Assembly: GCA_900555735.1 (NCBI GenBank)
Contig: USMI01000038.1
Coordinates: 1 to 13,917, forward strand
DNA from: an uncultured Eubacteriales bacterium
GTDB lineage: Bacteria; Bacillota; Clostridia; Oscillospirales; Oscillospiraceae
Direction of reading: 5' to 3'
DNA: 13,917 bases
The number at the start of each line of letters is the position of its first letter. The stretch's first letter is position 1. Position numbers and translations under genes: made by a program. This document shows positions 7,122 through 13,917 of the stretch, one piece after another. The notes under the pieces were generated by a model that ran no database searches, was not told where the DNA came from, and was given only the letters and a program-made list of their open reading frames with translations.

Positions 7122-7670
7122 ATGGATGACAGACAGATCATACGCCTGTTTTTTGAGCGCTCGGAACAGGCTATCACGGAATTGTCCCGGAAGTACGGCG
7201 ACCTGTGCTTCAAGGTCGCGGACAATATTCTGAACGACCCTCAGGACGCGGAGGAATGTGTGAACGACGCCTATCTCGGCGCATGGAACAGTATTCCGCC
7301 CCAATCCCCCGACCCGCTGCGCGCCTATCTCTGCCGCATCGTCCGCAACCATTCCTTGAAGAAGCTCCGGGCTAATTCCGCGTTGAAGCGGGGCAGCCGG
7401 TTCGAGGTCTCCCTGTCTGAATTGGAGGCATGTATCCCGGACAACTCTCTGGATGAGCAGCTTGCCGTAAGCGAGCTGTCCGCGCAGATCAATACGTTCC
7501 TTTCTGCCCTGAGCCGGGACGACCGGATCATGTTCGTCAGGCGCTACTGGTTTGCGGATCCCCTGTCAGAGATCGCGGACACATTCGGCATTACCGAGCA
7601 TAATGCATCTGTTCGTCTCAGCAGGCTCCGCAGGAAGCTACATCAATATCTGAAGGAGGTATCTCTATGA
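7122..7670 (+). CDS. ECF-type RNA polymerase sigma factor
   Basis: This is a small sigma-70 factor with only regions 2 and 4. Region 2 covers roughly residues 8-80, including the DAEECVNDAYLGAWN segment typical of ECF region 2. Region 4 covers about 124-178, with helix-turn-helix sequence LSEIADTFGITEHNASVRLS and a basic C-terminus. I choose the ATG at 7122 (182 residues). The upstream ATG at 7110 directly abuts the AGGAGG (7104-7109) with no spacing, whereas 7122 is 12 nt away, long but workable. The frame ends in an ATGA overlap with the membrane protein gene, the usual layout of an ECF factor and its regulator. It should direct RNA polymerase to a small regulon, perhaps including its own operon, when released by its partner. 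Confidence 0.93.
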   Translation: MDDRQIIRLFFERSEQAITELSRKYGDLCFKVADNILNDPQDAEECVNDAYLGAWNSIPPQSPDPLRAYLCRIVRNHSLKKLRANSALKRGSRFEVSLSELEACIPDNSLDEQLAVSELSAQINTFLSALSRDDRIMFVRRYWFADPLSEIADTFGITEHNASVRLSRLRRKLHQYLKEVSL

Positions 7671-9067
7671 TGGATCACAAAACCGATAAGCTGGTTTCCG
7701 CCATCGGAGACATAGATACAGCGTATCTGGAAGAGGCCCTTGACTATGGCCGCACAAAAGCAGGCCGGAAGAAAAACACTCACTTTCCCAAATTATCCGC
7801 TGCGTGTGCGGCGGTGCTGGCGCTATTGTGCCTGTCTGTGACCGCCTTTGCCATCAGCAGGCTCCCGCTGTCCTGGCGCGATATCTTTTCCCCCAGCCAG
7901 ACCGTCATCGGAGACGAAGACGAGGTTCCGGTGGTCTCCCAACAGCAGCAGCCGGAGCAGCAGACCGTGCCTACGGAGGAAATGCAGATCAAGATAGAAA
8001 AGGTGATCTCTGACGAGCGAACCCTATATCTTCTCTATTCCGTGAAGGCCAACGAGGGGGCGGTTCTGGATCAGAAGGGTAACTTTTCCGGCTTTGAGCT
8101 CTATTTTCCCGGTAAGATGATGTCCGGCGCTTATGTGTCGTATTTTCTGGAGCGGAAGGAGGGCGTACCAGAAAACGAATTGGAGGGTGTCGTACACGCC
8201 GACTGGCAGCCGGGCGACAGCGCCAACGGCCTTGTGATAGATATCTCCAACTGGCAGGAAAAAAGATGGTTTGACGATGTGACGATAGACTTCGATGTGG
8301 AGGAAATGGTGGAAAACGCCGGAGAGAACGCCAAGCTGCCCCAGTGTCTGGAGCGCTTCCGCAATGGAACATCGCGGTATCGGTGGCAGCCAGGCAACGC
8401 GGATATACAGCTGCCCTGCAACGCATCCATCTGCAACGCCGGTTGGGAGGATGGTAAACTCCAGCTGGTCATGAAAGGGCCGGTAAACTCGGACGAATGG
8501 TCAGCAGATTGGGGAAATTACTGGTACTTCCTCGACACACGGACAAATACGGTCATCTATCCGGACTCTGGCGTTCATTTCAGCCAGCCCTCTGAATTTG
8601 ATCCCGATGCGACGGATACCGACTGGCGGTATTTCTGGAGAACCGTACCCGTTGACAAGGAGGCGCTGCCCTACCTTGAGCTGCACTGGGGCGGAAAGTA
8701 TATCTTTACCACTGTGCTTCCGGGGCACTGGAAGGTCACGCTGGACGAAACACCCGTCACTGTGCAGAGCGAGGTGCTGGCAGAGAATGTTCCCCTGTCC
8801 TATGCAGGTGAGACGATCCTCGCGAAAAAGATCGAGTGCTCCAAGCTGTCTATGGCGGTGTATTTCGACGGCTTTGTGGATTCCACCGCCGATACCTGGA
8901 GATTCGAGATATTTGACGCAAACGGCGATCTTATTCCCAGCAATTGGGGTTATATTGCAGCGCAGAACGAGGACAGCTGCATGTTCCTGACAGAGTTCGA
9001 CGAGCCTATCGAGCCGGAGACCGTCTGCAAGCTGACATATAACGGCAAGACCGTGTTTGAGAGATAG
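7667..9067 (+). CDS. Single-pass membrane protein, putative anti-sigma/sensor partner (DUF4179-like)
   Basis: This 466-residue protein starts 7 nt after AAGGAGG and overlaps the sigma-factor stop. The cytoplasmic N-terminus is short (about 1-42). It contains the acidic IGDIDTAYLEEAL motif (13-25), of a kind seen in the partners of Firmicutes ECF factors, and is followed by basic residues (GRKK). One membrane span is at about 43-63. Next come WRDIF, a Gln/Pro-rich linker (about 90-103) and an extracytoplasmic region of roughly 360 residues. That region is rich in Trp, Asp and Tyr, with beta-sheet-like character. By position it should tether the sigma factor through the N-terminal tail and sense an envelope condition through the ectodomain. 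There is no zinc-binding HxxxCxxC motif, so it is not a classical ZAS anti-sigma. The DUF4179 assignment and function are inferences. Confidence 0.75.
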   Translation: MMDHKTDKLVSAIGDIDTAYLEEALDYGRTKAGRKKNTHFPKLSAACAAVLALLCLSVTAFAISRLPLSWRDIFSPSQTVIGDEDEVPVVSQQQQPEQQTVPTEEMQIKIEKVISDERTLYLLYSVKANEGAVLDQKGNFSGFELYFPGKMMSGAYVSYFLERKEGVPENELEGVVHADWQPGDSANGLVIDISNWQEKRWFDDVTIDFDVEEMVENAGENAKLPQCLERFRNGTSRYRWQPGNADIQLPCNASICNAGWEDGKLQLVMKGPVNSDEWSADWGNYWYFLDTRTNTVIYPDSGVHFSQPSEFDPDATDTDWRYFWRTVPVDKEALPYLELHWGGKYIFTTVLPGHWKVTLDETPVTVQSEVLAENVPLSYAGETILAKKIECSKLSMAVYFDGFVDSTADTWRFEIFDANGDLIPSNWGYIAAQNEDSCMFLTEFDEPIEPETVCKLTYNGKTVFER

Positions 9068-9100
9068 AAAAAGAGGGTGCATCATGCATCCTCTTTTTCT
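9066..9100 (+). terminator. Strong intrinsic terminator between convergent operons
   Basis: AGAAAAAGAGGGTGC (9066-9080) pairs with GCATCCTCTTTTTCT (9086-9100) over 15 bp with one G-T pair and a 5-nt loop. It begins at the stop codon of the membrane protein gene. The A-tract on one side and the T-tract on the other make it potentially bidirectional, which suits the converging cupin gene ending at 9118. Confidence 0.85.
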
Positions 9101-9117
9101 TATGGCCTCTTGCGGAT

Positions 9118-9438
9118 TCAGCTGTTCCGTTCCGTAGAGATCTTGATGACCACGGCGGTCTTATCGCCGTTGTTCCAGATCGAATGAGGCTTCATCCCCT
9201 CCACAAAGACAGACTGGTTTTTTCCTACGATCATTTCCGTATCACCGGAAACGATCCTGACCTCGCCATCCACAACGATAAAAATATGATCGTCGCTATG
9301 GGTGTGGTTGTTTTCCGGGCCTCCGCCGCCCTTCTCGATATAAGCAATGGTGCCCCAATGGATCTTCCCCATGTCGTCAAACAGCTTCTTTGCCAAAAAG
9401 CCGGCATGTCCTTCCGGCGTAATAAATGCTGCCTTCAA
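9118..9438 (-). CDS. Small single-domain cupin protein
   Basis: This 106-residue protein consists of one cupin_2 barrel. It uses a TTG start at 9438 with AAGGAG 9 nt upstream. Cupin motif 1 is GPENNHTHSDDHIFIVVDGE: His45 and His47 are present, but the usual Glu four residues later is His51. Motif 2 is FVEGMKPHSIWNN, supplying His85. The metal site is thus probably four histidines, or three plus a displaced ligand. Such proteins bind a divalent metal and act as small isomerases, dioxygenases or sensors. It begins 28 bp after the second M3 peptidase stop on the same strand, so it is probably co-transcribed under the TetR-type regulator. The substrate cannot be deduced. Confidence 0.88.
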   Translation of the reverse strand: MKAAFITPEGHAGFLAKKLFDDMGKIHWGTIAYIEKGGGGPENNHTHSDDHIFIVVDGEVRIVSGDTEMIVGKNQSVFVEGMKPHSIWNNGDKTAVVIKISTERNS

Positions 9439-9466
9439 GGCTTCTTACTCCTTCTGAAAGGCTGCG

Positions 9467-11182
9467 TTACGCCTGCCGCGCCTGCGCTGCGACCTGCTCA
9501 AGCAGGATCTTCTCCGCATAGCCGCAGGCCCGCCGGACGGAGCCCTCCTCGAAGGGGTTGGCCAGATCTGCATAGCGCAGCGTTTCCAGATAGCTGCGGC
9601 TGCCGCCGGTCTTGCAGAGCTTGAGATAGTCCTCCCACGCGGTCTGTTTGTTCTCGGCATACTTCTTCTTGAACTCCATCGCGCCCATGGTGGTGAGCGT
9701 ATAGTTGATGTAGTAGAAGGGATAGAGGTAGATGTGCAGCTTGTGATACCAGTAGCCGCCGCGCTCCATGAAGGCGTCGTTTTCGTAGCGGCGCCACGGC
9801 ATATACTTCTCCTCCAGCAGATGCCACTGATACGTCCGCTCCTTGGGCGTCAGCTCGGGGTTGGCGTAGCAGATGTGCTGGAACTCGTCCACCGCCACGC
9901 CGAAGGGCACAAAGGTCAGCGCCTCCTGCAAATGCGCGAAGCGGAACTTGTCCGCCTGATCGCCGAAGAACCACTCGGCATAGGGATAGGCGAACTGCTC
10001 CATGGCCATGGAATGGATCTCCGCGATGTCGGTGGACTCGCTGTAATAGTCGGAGATCGGCTGGCTGCGCATGGCCATATAGCCCGCGAAAGCGTGACCC
10101 AACTCATGGGTCAGCACCTGCATATCAAAGATGGTGTGGTTGAAGCAGGAAAACACAAAGGGCGCTTTCAGGCTGGGCAGGCTGGTCATATAGCCCGTGG
10201 AGGCCTTGCCCGGCTTGTTCTGCAGATCCATCAGCTCGTGGTCGATCATGAAATCGATAAATTCGCCGGTCTCCGGGCTGATCTCGTGGTACATCTTCTG
10301 CGCGGCCCTGACCATGAAGGCGTCGTCGCCCGCAGGCTCGGCGTTGCCGTCCGGAAACACCATCTTTTCATCGTGCCACATGACATGGTCGATGCCGAGA
10401 CGCTTGGCCTGCGCGTCGTAAAGCTTCTGGCACAGCGGCACAAGGACGGTGCGCACCTGCTCACGGAAGGCCGCGACCTCCTTTTCACCGTAGTCCGTGC
10501 GGCCCTGCTCCAGATACCCGACGGGGATATAGTTCTCATAGCCGAGATTCCTGCCCATCTGGTTGCGGATACGGATCAGCTCGCTCCAGATCTCCTCCAG
10601 CCGCGTCTCATTATCCTCATAGAACTTTCCATACGCCTTGACGGCGGCGGCACGCATCGCGCGGTCAGGGTGCTCGAAATACTTCTGCACACCGTAAAGA
10701 TTCAGGGTCTTGCCGTCGAACGGGATCTCGGCCGTTGCCATGATCTTCTGATACTCGTTGGTCAGGCGGCTTTCCTGCTGGCGCAGCGGAATGTTGGCCT
10801 CGCAGAACATCTTCTTCTGCCGCTCCATGGAGACAAAATACTGCTTGCCGAACTCCCGCTCGATATCCGGGCGGAAGGGACTGGAAGCAATGGCCTCATT
10901 GAGCGCCACCTCATCGCCGCTGAGCGTGGGCAGCGTGTCCTGCAGATAATGGATCTCCGCTTCATAAAACTCGTCCCGTGTGTCCAGCGTGTGGCGGATG
11001 TGTGCGATGGAATACTGCGTGAACAGCTCGCAATTCGCGCGGTCGACCTCAAAAATCAACTGGCGCAGCGCTTCGTAGCTCTCCGCGTGTTCGACCGCGG
11101 CTTTCCATGCAACCAGTTTTGCGCGGCGTGTCTCCAGATCGGGGCGCTTGTACTCCAGTGTTGAAAACTTAAAATCTTCCAT
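9467..11182 (-). CDS. M3-family zinc oligoendopeptidase (second copy)
   Basis: This 571-residue metallopeptidase starts at an ATG at 11182, with AAGGAGG 12 nt upstream. The zinc-binding HELGH is at 359-363 and the third ligand Glu388 is in DIAEIHSMAME, essentially the same residue numbers as in the first copy. It shares many blocks with that copy: FKFS near the start, SPFRPDIEREFG against SPYAAAVDEAFG, GNAEP, MRSQPISDY, TGGSRSYLETL. The two are clearly diverged paralogues (or orthologues from different lineages), not a recent duplication. It is likely a cytosolic oligopeptidase. It is the middle gene of a tetR-M3-cupin unit with short gaps (32 and 28 bp), so it is probably induced when the TetR-type repressor releases DNA. 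An out-of-frame ATG with a 7-codon ORF sits between the ribosome binding site and the true start. Confidence 0.94.
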   Translation of the reverse strand: MEDFKFSTLEYKRPDLETRRAKLVAWKAAVEHAESYEALRQLIFEVDRANCELFTQYSIAHIRHTLDTRDEFYEAEIHYLQDTLPTLSGDEVALNEAIASSPFRPDIEREFGKQYFVSMERQKKMFCEANIPLRQQESRLTNEYQKIMATAEIPFDGKTLNLYGVQKYFEHPDRAMRAAAVKAYGKFYEDNETRLEEIWSELIRIRNQMGRNLGYENYIPVGYLEQGRTDYGEKEVAAFREQVRTVLVPLCQKLYDAQAKRLGIDHVMWHDEKMVFPDGNAEPAGDDAFMVRAAQKMYHEISPETGEFIDFMIDHELMDLQNKPGKASTGYMTSLPSLKAPFVFSCFNHTIFDMQVLTHELGHAFAGYMAMRSQPISDYYSESTDIAEIHSMAMEQFAYPYAEWFFGDQADKFRFAHLQEALTFVPFGVAVDEFQHICYANPELTPKERTYQWHLLEEKYMPWRRYENDAFMERGGYWYHKLHIYLYPFYYINYTLTTMGAMEFKKKYAENKQTAWEDYLKLCKTGGSRSYLETLRYADLANPFEEGSVRRACGYAEKILLEQVAAQARQA

Positions 11183-11214
11183 AGTGCTTCATTTCCTCCT
11201 TGCATATATTTTTA

Positions 11215-11799
11215 TCATGACTTTCCCTCTGCATTGGTTTTCACGAACAGCAGCATGGCCTGAAACTCGGTAGACAGCATTTCGCCGAGCTTTCTTTCCG
11301 AAAACTGGCACATTCGGGTCGCACACAAAGCGCCGATTCCGAACGTATAGATCCATACATTTTCAAAAAGCAGCTTTGCTTCCGCATCGGTCATGTGGTG
11401 TTCTTCTTGGATCGACCGGATACAGGTCTCTGCCGTAGGGTCAAGTTCACCGAATACGTCGTCAAAGCTGACGGCGTTTCGATTCTCCTGCATAAAAAGA
11501 AGCTGATACAGCTTCGGCTCTCTTACGCCGAATAAGACCATCTGCATGCCCACCTGCTTGAACAGCGGCATATCGGGCAGTCTCTGCTCCGCATAGCTCT
11601 CGAACCGGCGCATGGCGGCGGCACGCACCTCGTCCTGCACCTCTTTCATGCTGTTGAATGCCGTGAAAATAGGGCGGGCAGAGCTGCCAAGCGCGTCGCC
11701 CAGCTCTTTTGCGGTCAGCGCCTCAACGCCCCTCCGGGAGACGACTCCCAGCGCGGCCTGCACGATCTCATCTTTTGTGAATTTCGGTTTCGGCGGCAT
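11215..11799 (-). CDS. TetR-family transcriptional regulator
   Basis: This 194-residue regulator starts at the ATG at 11799, with AAGGAG 7 nt upstream. A longer open frame back to 11892 has no ribosome binding site and would read through the promoter and operators. The N-terminal helix-turn-helix (about 8-55) includes TKDEIVQAALGVVSRRGVEA and LTAKELGDALGSSARPIFTAF, the classical TetR layout. The C-terminal ligand domain (about 60-194) is helical and has no strong signature. The M3 peptidase and cupin genes follow on the same strand. Its own upstream region holds two adjacent palindromes over the predicted transcription start, so autorepression and control of the operon are likely. The inducer is unknown; the target genes make a peptide or small metabolite plausible. 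Confidence 0.92.
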   Translation of the reverse strand: MPPKPKFTKDEIVQAALGVVSRRGVEALTAKELGDALGSSARPIFTAFNSMKEVQDEVRAAAMRRFESYAEQRLPDMPLFKQVGMQMVLFGVREPKLYQLLFMQENRNAVSFDDVFGELDPTAETCIRSIQEEHHMTDAEAKLLFENVWIYTFGIGALCATRMCQFSERKLGEMLSTEFQAMLLFVKTNAEGKS

Positions 11800-11823
11800 A
11801 TGAACGCTCCTTATTATATGAAA

Positions 11824-11859
11824 ACATTCGTTTTGAAATGTACGTTCTGCATTGAACGT
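11824..11859. promoter_or_regulatory. Tandem 18-bp palindromic operators upstream of the TetR-type gene
   Basis: ACATTCGTTTTGAAATGT (11824-11841) and ACGTTCTGCATTGAACGT (11842-11859) are directly abutting, each with 6-bp half-sites around a 6-bp spacer. The second is perfect and the first matches 5 of 6. The shared half-site is AC(A/G)TTC. The pair covers the predicted transcription start and first ~34 nt of the transcript, a position typical for repression. Confidence 0.65.
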
Positions 11860-11863
11860 TTTA

Positions 11864-11892
11864 ATTTTAGCAGCACTCCACGCAGATGTCAA
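11864..11892 (-). promoter_or_regulatory. Near-consensus promoter of the tetR-M3-cupin operon
   Basis: On the minus strand, TTGACA (complement of 11887-11892) and TAAAAT (complement of 11864-11869) are exactly 17 bp apart. Transcription should start near 11857, inside the tandem operator, giving a 5' leader of about 58 nt. A TATAAT closer to the gene overlaps the ribosome-binding region and is a poorer candidate. Confidence 0.75.
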
Positions 11893-11925
11893 TAGCCATC
11901 ATGCGGTCTTGCCGCACAAAAGTGA

Positions 11926-11963
11926 CAGCGCAGCTTCCGGGTGTTTGCCCGGAAGCTGCGCTG
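11926..11963 (-). terminator. Intrinsic terminator of the surface protein gene
   Basis: CAGCGCAGCTTCCGGG (11926-11941) and CCCGGAAGCTGCGCTG (11948-11963) form a perfect 16-bp stem with a 6-nt loop. On the minus strand it lies 30 bp after the surface protein stop and is followed by TCACTTTTG, a modest T-rich tail. It separates that gene from the downstream tetR operon promoter. Confidence 0.8.
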
Positions 11964-11993
11964 TTTGTTGTCCCTTAAGACATGATGGGGCCG

Positions 11994-13712
11994 TTATCTT
12001 GCGCGTTTTCTCTTATAGAGGACGGTGCCGGTCAGGGTAACAGTGCTGGCCAGCAGCAGGGCGCTCCACAGCGGGAGATTGCTGCTGTCGCCGGTGTTGC
12101 CGGACTTCACGTCCTTACCGGCAGTGCCGCCGGTGGAACCGCCAGTGGAGCCATCGGTGGTGTTGTCGGTGGATGCGGTGCCGAATACGACGGTGTTGTT
12201 CTTCACGGTCCAGGAGAGAATCTTGTTGCCCTCGTAATAGTTCTGCTGGGTAAAGCCGCGGCCATCCTGACCGGAGAGGGCCTTGAGGATCTCGTCAATG
12301 GCCGCATTGAGGCTGGAGGCGGTGATGTTGCTGTTGAGCTGAGCCGCAAATGCCTCGCTCTTCAGCTCCGCCGCCGTCTTGCTCACCACGTTGATCTCGG
12401 TGGCGTTGGTGGTGATGGTGCCGACGGCCTTGGCGGGAGCGATAACAGTGTCGCCCTGCTTGAGGAGCGCGTCGGTATTGAAGTAGCTGTTGTACTGGAC
12501 AGAGATACCGGCAGAGCGGCCGTTGAGGATACCCACGTCGCCGGTCACCTGCCGGGAGACCACATCACCGGCGGAGTAGCAGTTGAGATGGATGCCGCCG
12601 CCCTGACCGGCCAGACCGCCCAGATAGACCTTGCTGGGGTTGGTGGAGAAACCGGTGACATCGCCGAGGGTATAGCAGTTGACGGTGGTCACACGGTTAT
12701 CCATGCCGTAGAGCGCGCCGGCGTAGACATTGTTGGTGTCGGTGACGCCGGAGACATCCACGTCCGTCCAGCAGTTGGTGACAGCGCCGCGCAGAACGCT
12801 GGCGGCCAGACCGCCGACGCGGCAGAAGCTCTCGGTGGTGGTGGAGTCGATGACGCCGGTGACGGAGCAGTTGTCGTTGTAGATGCCGTTCTGGCCGCTG
12901 CCCACAAGGCCGCCGGCGAAGGTCTCATAGCGGGTGACCACATGCACGTCGATATCGCGCAGGTGGATGTTCTTCAGGCGGACGACCCGATCGTTCCCGG
13001 TGGGCAGGTCGTTGGTGCTGAGAGAGCCGGAGGTAAGGCCGAAGAGACCGGTGGTCATGCAGTCGGCGGGAGCCTTGGCGGAGCCGATGGTCATACCGGT
13101 GATGGTGTGGTCGCCGCCGTCATAGCTGCCGCGGAAGTGATAGGCGCAGATGAGGGTCTTCTTGCCGTTGACCTCGCCGTTGAGGGACCAGCCGATGGGC
13201 AGCCAGTCGCCGCCGGTGAGCTTGATGTCGGCGGTCTGCTTGAAGCAGACGCCCTTCCAGTCCACGTCCGCGTTGATGGACTCGGCAAGGTAGCGCAGCT
13301 GGGCTTCGTTCGCGATGCGGTAAGGGTCTTTCTCGGTGCCGGAGCCGCCTGCGAAGCGGGAGGGATCGGCCTGCTCATAGTGGGAGAAGTCGCCGTAGAT
13401 GGCCTTATACTTGGCCTTGGCAAGAGCGGCTTCGTAGGCCTCGCCGGAGCTTTCGCCGGAAAGGACCTCGGTCTTGGTGACGGCGTTGTTCTTCACGGTG
13501 ATCTTCACCGCGGTGGTCTTGCCGTCATCGCGGCCGTACCAGATGCCGTCCTGCATGGTCTGTTCGGGCTTTTCCACCTTTTCGCAGTCAGGCTGAACGT
13601 AGGTGACGGTGGCCGACTGAGCCCCGAAGGTAACGAGGTTCTTTCCGGCGTCATAGGTCCACGTCTTCAGCGCGGTGGAATCAACGCTGCGCCATGATGG
13701 AGGTATCAACAA
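11994..13712 (-). CDS. Cell-surface protein with GLUG-like repeats and a sorting-like tail; N-terminus missing
   Basis: The 572-codon frame has no ribosome binding site and no signal peptide, and its first five or so codons come from foreign DNA past a junction near 13,700; the real protein was longer. Residues about 50-85 (DGIWYGRDDG...) resemble an FMN-binding-like or similar small beta domain. Residues about 119-180 begin with FAGGSGTEKDPYRI, a common opening of GLUG-type beta-helical regions. Glycine-rich GLUG-like units follow at 267-271 (GGLVG), 300-303, 332-336 and 366-370 (GGLAGQ). A Gly/Ser/Thr-rich linker lies at about 520-531. The tail has NTGDSSNLPLW (539-549), a hydrophobic span (549-566) and YKRKRAR, which looks like a divergent sortase signal of the TGD type rather than LPxTG. 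It is probably secreted and wall- or membrane-anchored, with a structural or adhesive role. Confidence 0.75.
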   Translation of the reverse strand: MLIPPSWRSVDSTALKTWTYDAGKNLVTFGAQSATVTYVQPDCEKVEKPEQTMQDGIWYGRDDGKTTAVKITVKNNAVTKTEVLSGESSGEAYEAALAKAKYKAIYGDFSHYEQADPSRFAGGSGTEKDPYRIANEAQLRYLAESINADVDWKGVCFKQTADIKLTGGDWLPIGWSLNGEVNGKKTLICAYHFRGSYDGGDHTITGMTIGSAKAPADCMTTGLFGLTSGSLSTNDLPTGNDRVVRLKNIHLRDIDVHVVTRYETFAGGLVGSGQNGIYNDNCSVTGVIDSTTTESFCRVGGLAASVLRGAVTNCWTDVDVSGVTDTNNVYAGALYGMDNRVTTVNCYTLGDVTGFSTNPSKVYLGGLAGQGGGIHLNCYSAGDVVSRQVTGDVGILNGRSAGISVQYNSYFNTDALLKQGDTVIAPAKAVGTITTNATEINVVSKTAAELKSEAFAAQLNSNITASSLNAAIDEILKALSGQDGRGFTQQNYYEGNKILSWTVKNNTVVFGTASTDNTTDGSTGGSTGGTAGKDVKSGNTGDSSNLPLWSALLLASTVTLTGTVLYKRKRAR

Positions 13713-13917
13713 AGTTCAATGTACTGAACGAGGAACTGTCACTCCAATATGACCGGAATCCGATTGAAACAATAAAAACAAGGATCAAGTCCGTGAACAG
13801 CATCGTTGAAAAGCTCCGGCGTCAAAATTACCCTCTTAATTTGACCAATATCGAGGAAAAGTTGGCCATCCTGCGGGATGCCGACGCCATCTTCCGCGAG
13901 GAGATGAAGCTGGCGGG
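13694..13917 (+). pseudogene. Small alarmone synthetase (RelA/SpoT-like) fragment fused to a foreign segment
   Basis: The frame from 13694/13697 runs open to the right edge. Residues read EVSTKFNVLNEELSLQYDRN, then PIETIKTRIKS, VNSIVEKLRR and NYPLNLTNIEEKL. This is the start of the nucleotide-binding domain of YjbM/RelQ-type small (p)ppGpp synthetases. The next residues should be the conserved DVAGVRV-type strand, but the frame instead goes to AILRDADAIFREEMKLAG. About 30 residues expected before EVSTKF are also missing, and there is no ribosome binding site. The fragment is therefore cut at both ends, at ~13,700 and ~13,853-13,864, and cannot make an active synthetase. Confidence 0.6.
13853..13917 (+). 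other. Probable GMP synthase (GuaA) C-terminal-domain fragment
   Basis: In the same frame as the alarmone-synthetase fragment, EEKLAILRDADAIFREEMKL resembles the stretch of glutamine-hydrolysing GMP synthase just before its conserved dimerisation segment (family proteins often read ...EKLEILREADAIFREEI). The Glu-Glu-Lys-Leu at the junction could belong to either protein. Only about 20 residues are visible before the window ends, so this is a recognition call of moderate confidence. Confidence 0.45.

Noticed and set aside
9734..11164. 476-codon plus-strand frame opposite the second M3 gene
   Set aside because: It is a shadow frame, and the minus strand carries HELGH and a good ribosome binding site.
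11800..11892. 31-residue N-terminal extension of the TetR-type protein
   Set aside because: It would be translated from within the promoter and operator and lacks a ribosome binding site. The ATG at 11799 has AAGGAG at proper distance and starts the normal TetR N-terminus.
11982..13697. 571-codon open frame on the plus strand, rich in Gly, Ala and Val, opposite the surface protein
   Set aside because: The composition reflects the antisense of Thr/Asn/Gly-rich codons. The minus strand has the GLUG-like and sorting-like features.

Overview
The window looks like gut-type Clostridia (Oscillospiraceae/Ruminococcaceae-like) DNA. That is an inference from AGGAGG ribosome binding sites, moderately high GC, an ECF sigma factor paired with a single-pass membrane partner, a hybrid kinase of the type common in gut Firmicutes, a surface protein with a sorting-like tail, and an IS150-group IS3 end. 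Species cannot be assigned.

Layout from left to right. (1) The 3' part of a hybrid sensor histidine kinase (+) runs in from the left edge and ends at 1985 with a long hairpin. (2) A consensus promoter and structured leader serve a ketopantoate-reductase-like gene whose first 25 codons are abruptly joined, near 2307-2312, to a truncated inward-facing IS3/IS150 fragment ending at 2584. (3) An M3-family oligopeptidase (-). (4) A 76-bp near-perfect inverted repeat lies in the next gap. (5) A minus-strand operon, araC-type regulator, ABC ATPase, ABC-2 permease, is linked by two ATGA overlaps and fits a regulated export system. (6) Divergent from it is a plus-strand ECF sigma factor and membrane-partner pair, also linked by ATGA and closed by a strong terminator. 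(7) A minus-strand operon, TetR-type regulator, second M3 oligopeptidase, cupin, starts from a near-consensus promoter with two abutting 18-bp palindromes. (8) A minus-strand surface protein lacks its N-terminus and signal peptide, and ends in a sorting-like tail and a terminator. (9) The last ~220 bp is an in-frame join of a small alarmone synthetase fragment and a probable GMP synthase fragment.

In function the window is a set of sense-and-respond modules: kinase, AraC-controlled export, ECF/anti-sigma and TetR-controlled peptidase/cupin. The two M3 peptidases are diverged paralogues of the same architecture with the zinc motif at nearly the same residue number.

I see no defence system, CRISPR array, RNA gene or prophage, and no clearly new multi-gene system. 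The most informative points are the compound TetR operator, an IS-end relic positioned to act as the araC promoter, the long hairpin between operons, and the abrupt gene-fragment junctions at ~2310 and 13,700-13,865. Those junctions look more like rearrangement or chimeric assembly than functional fusions.
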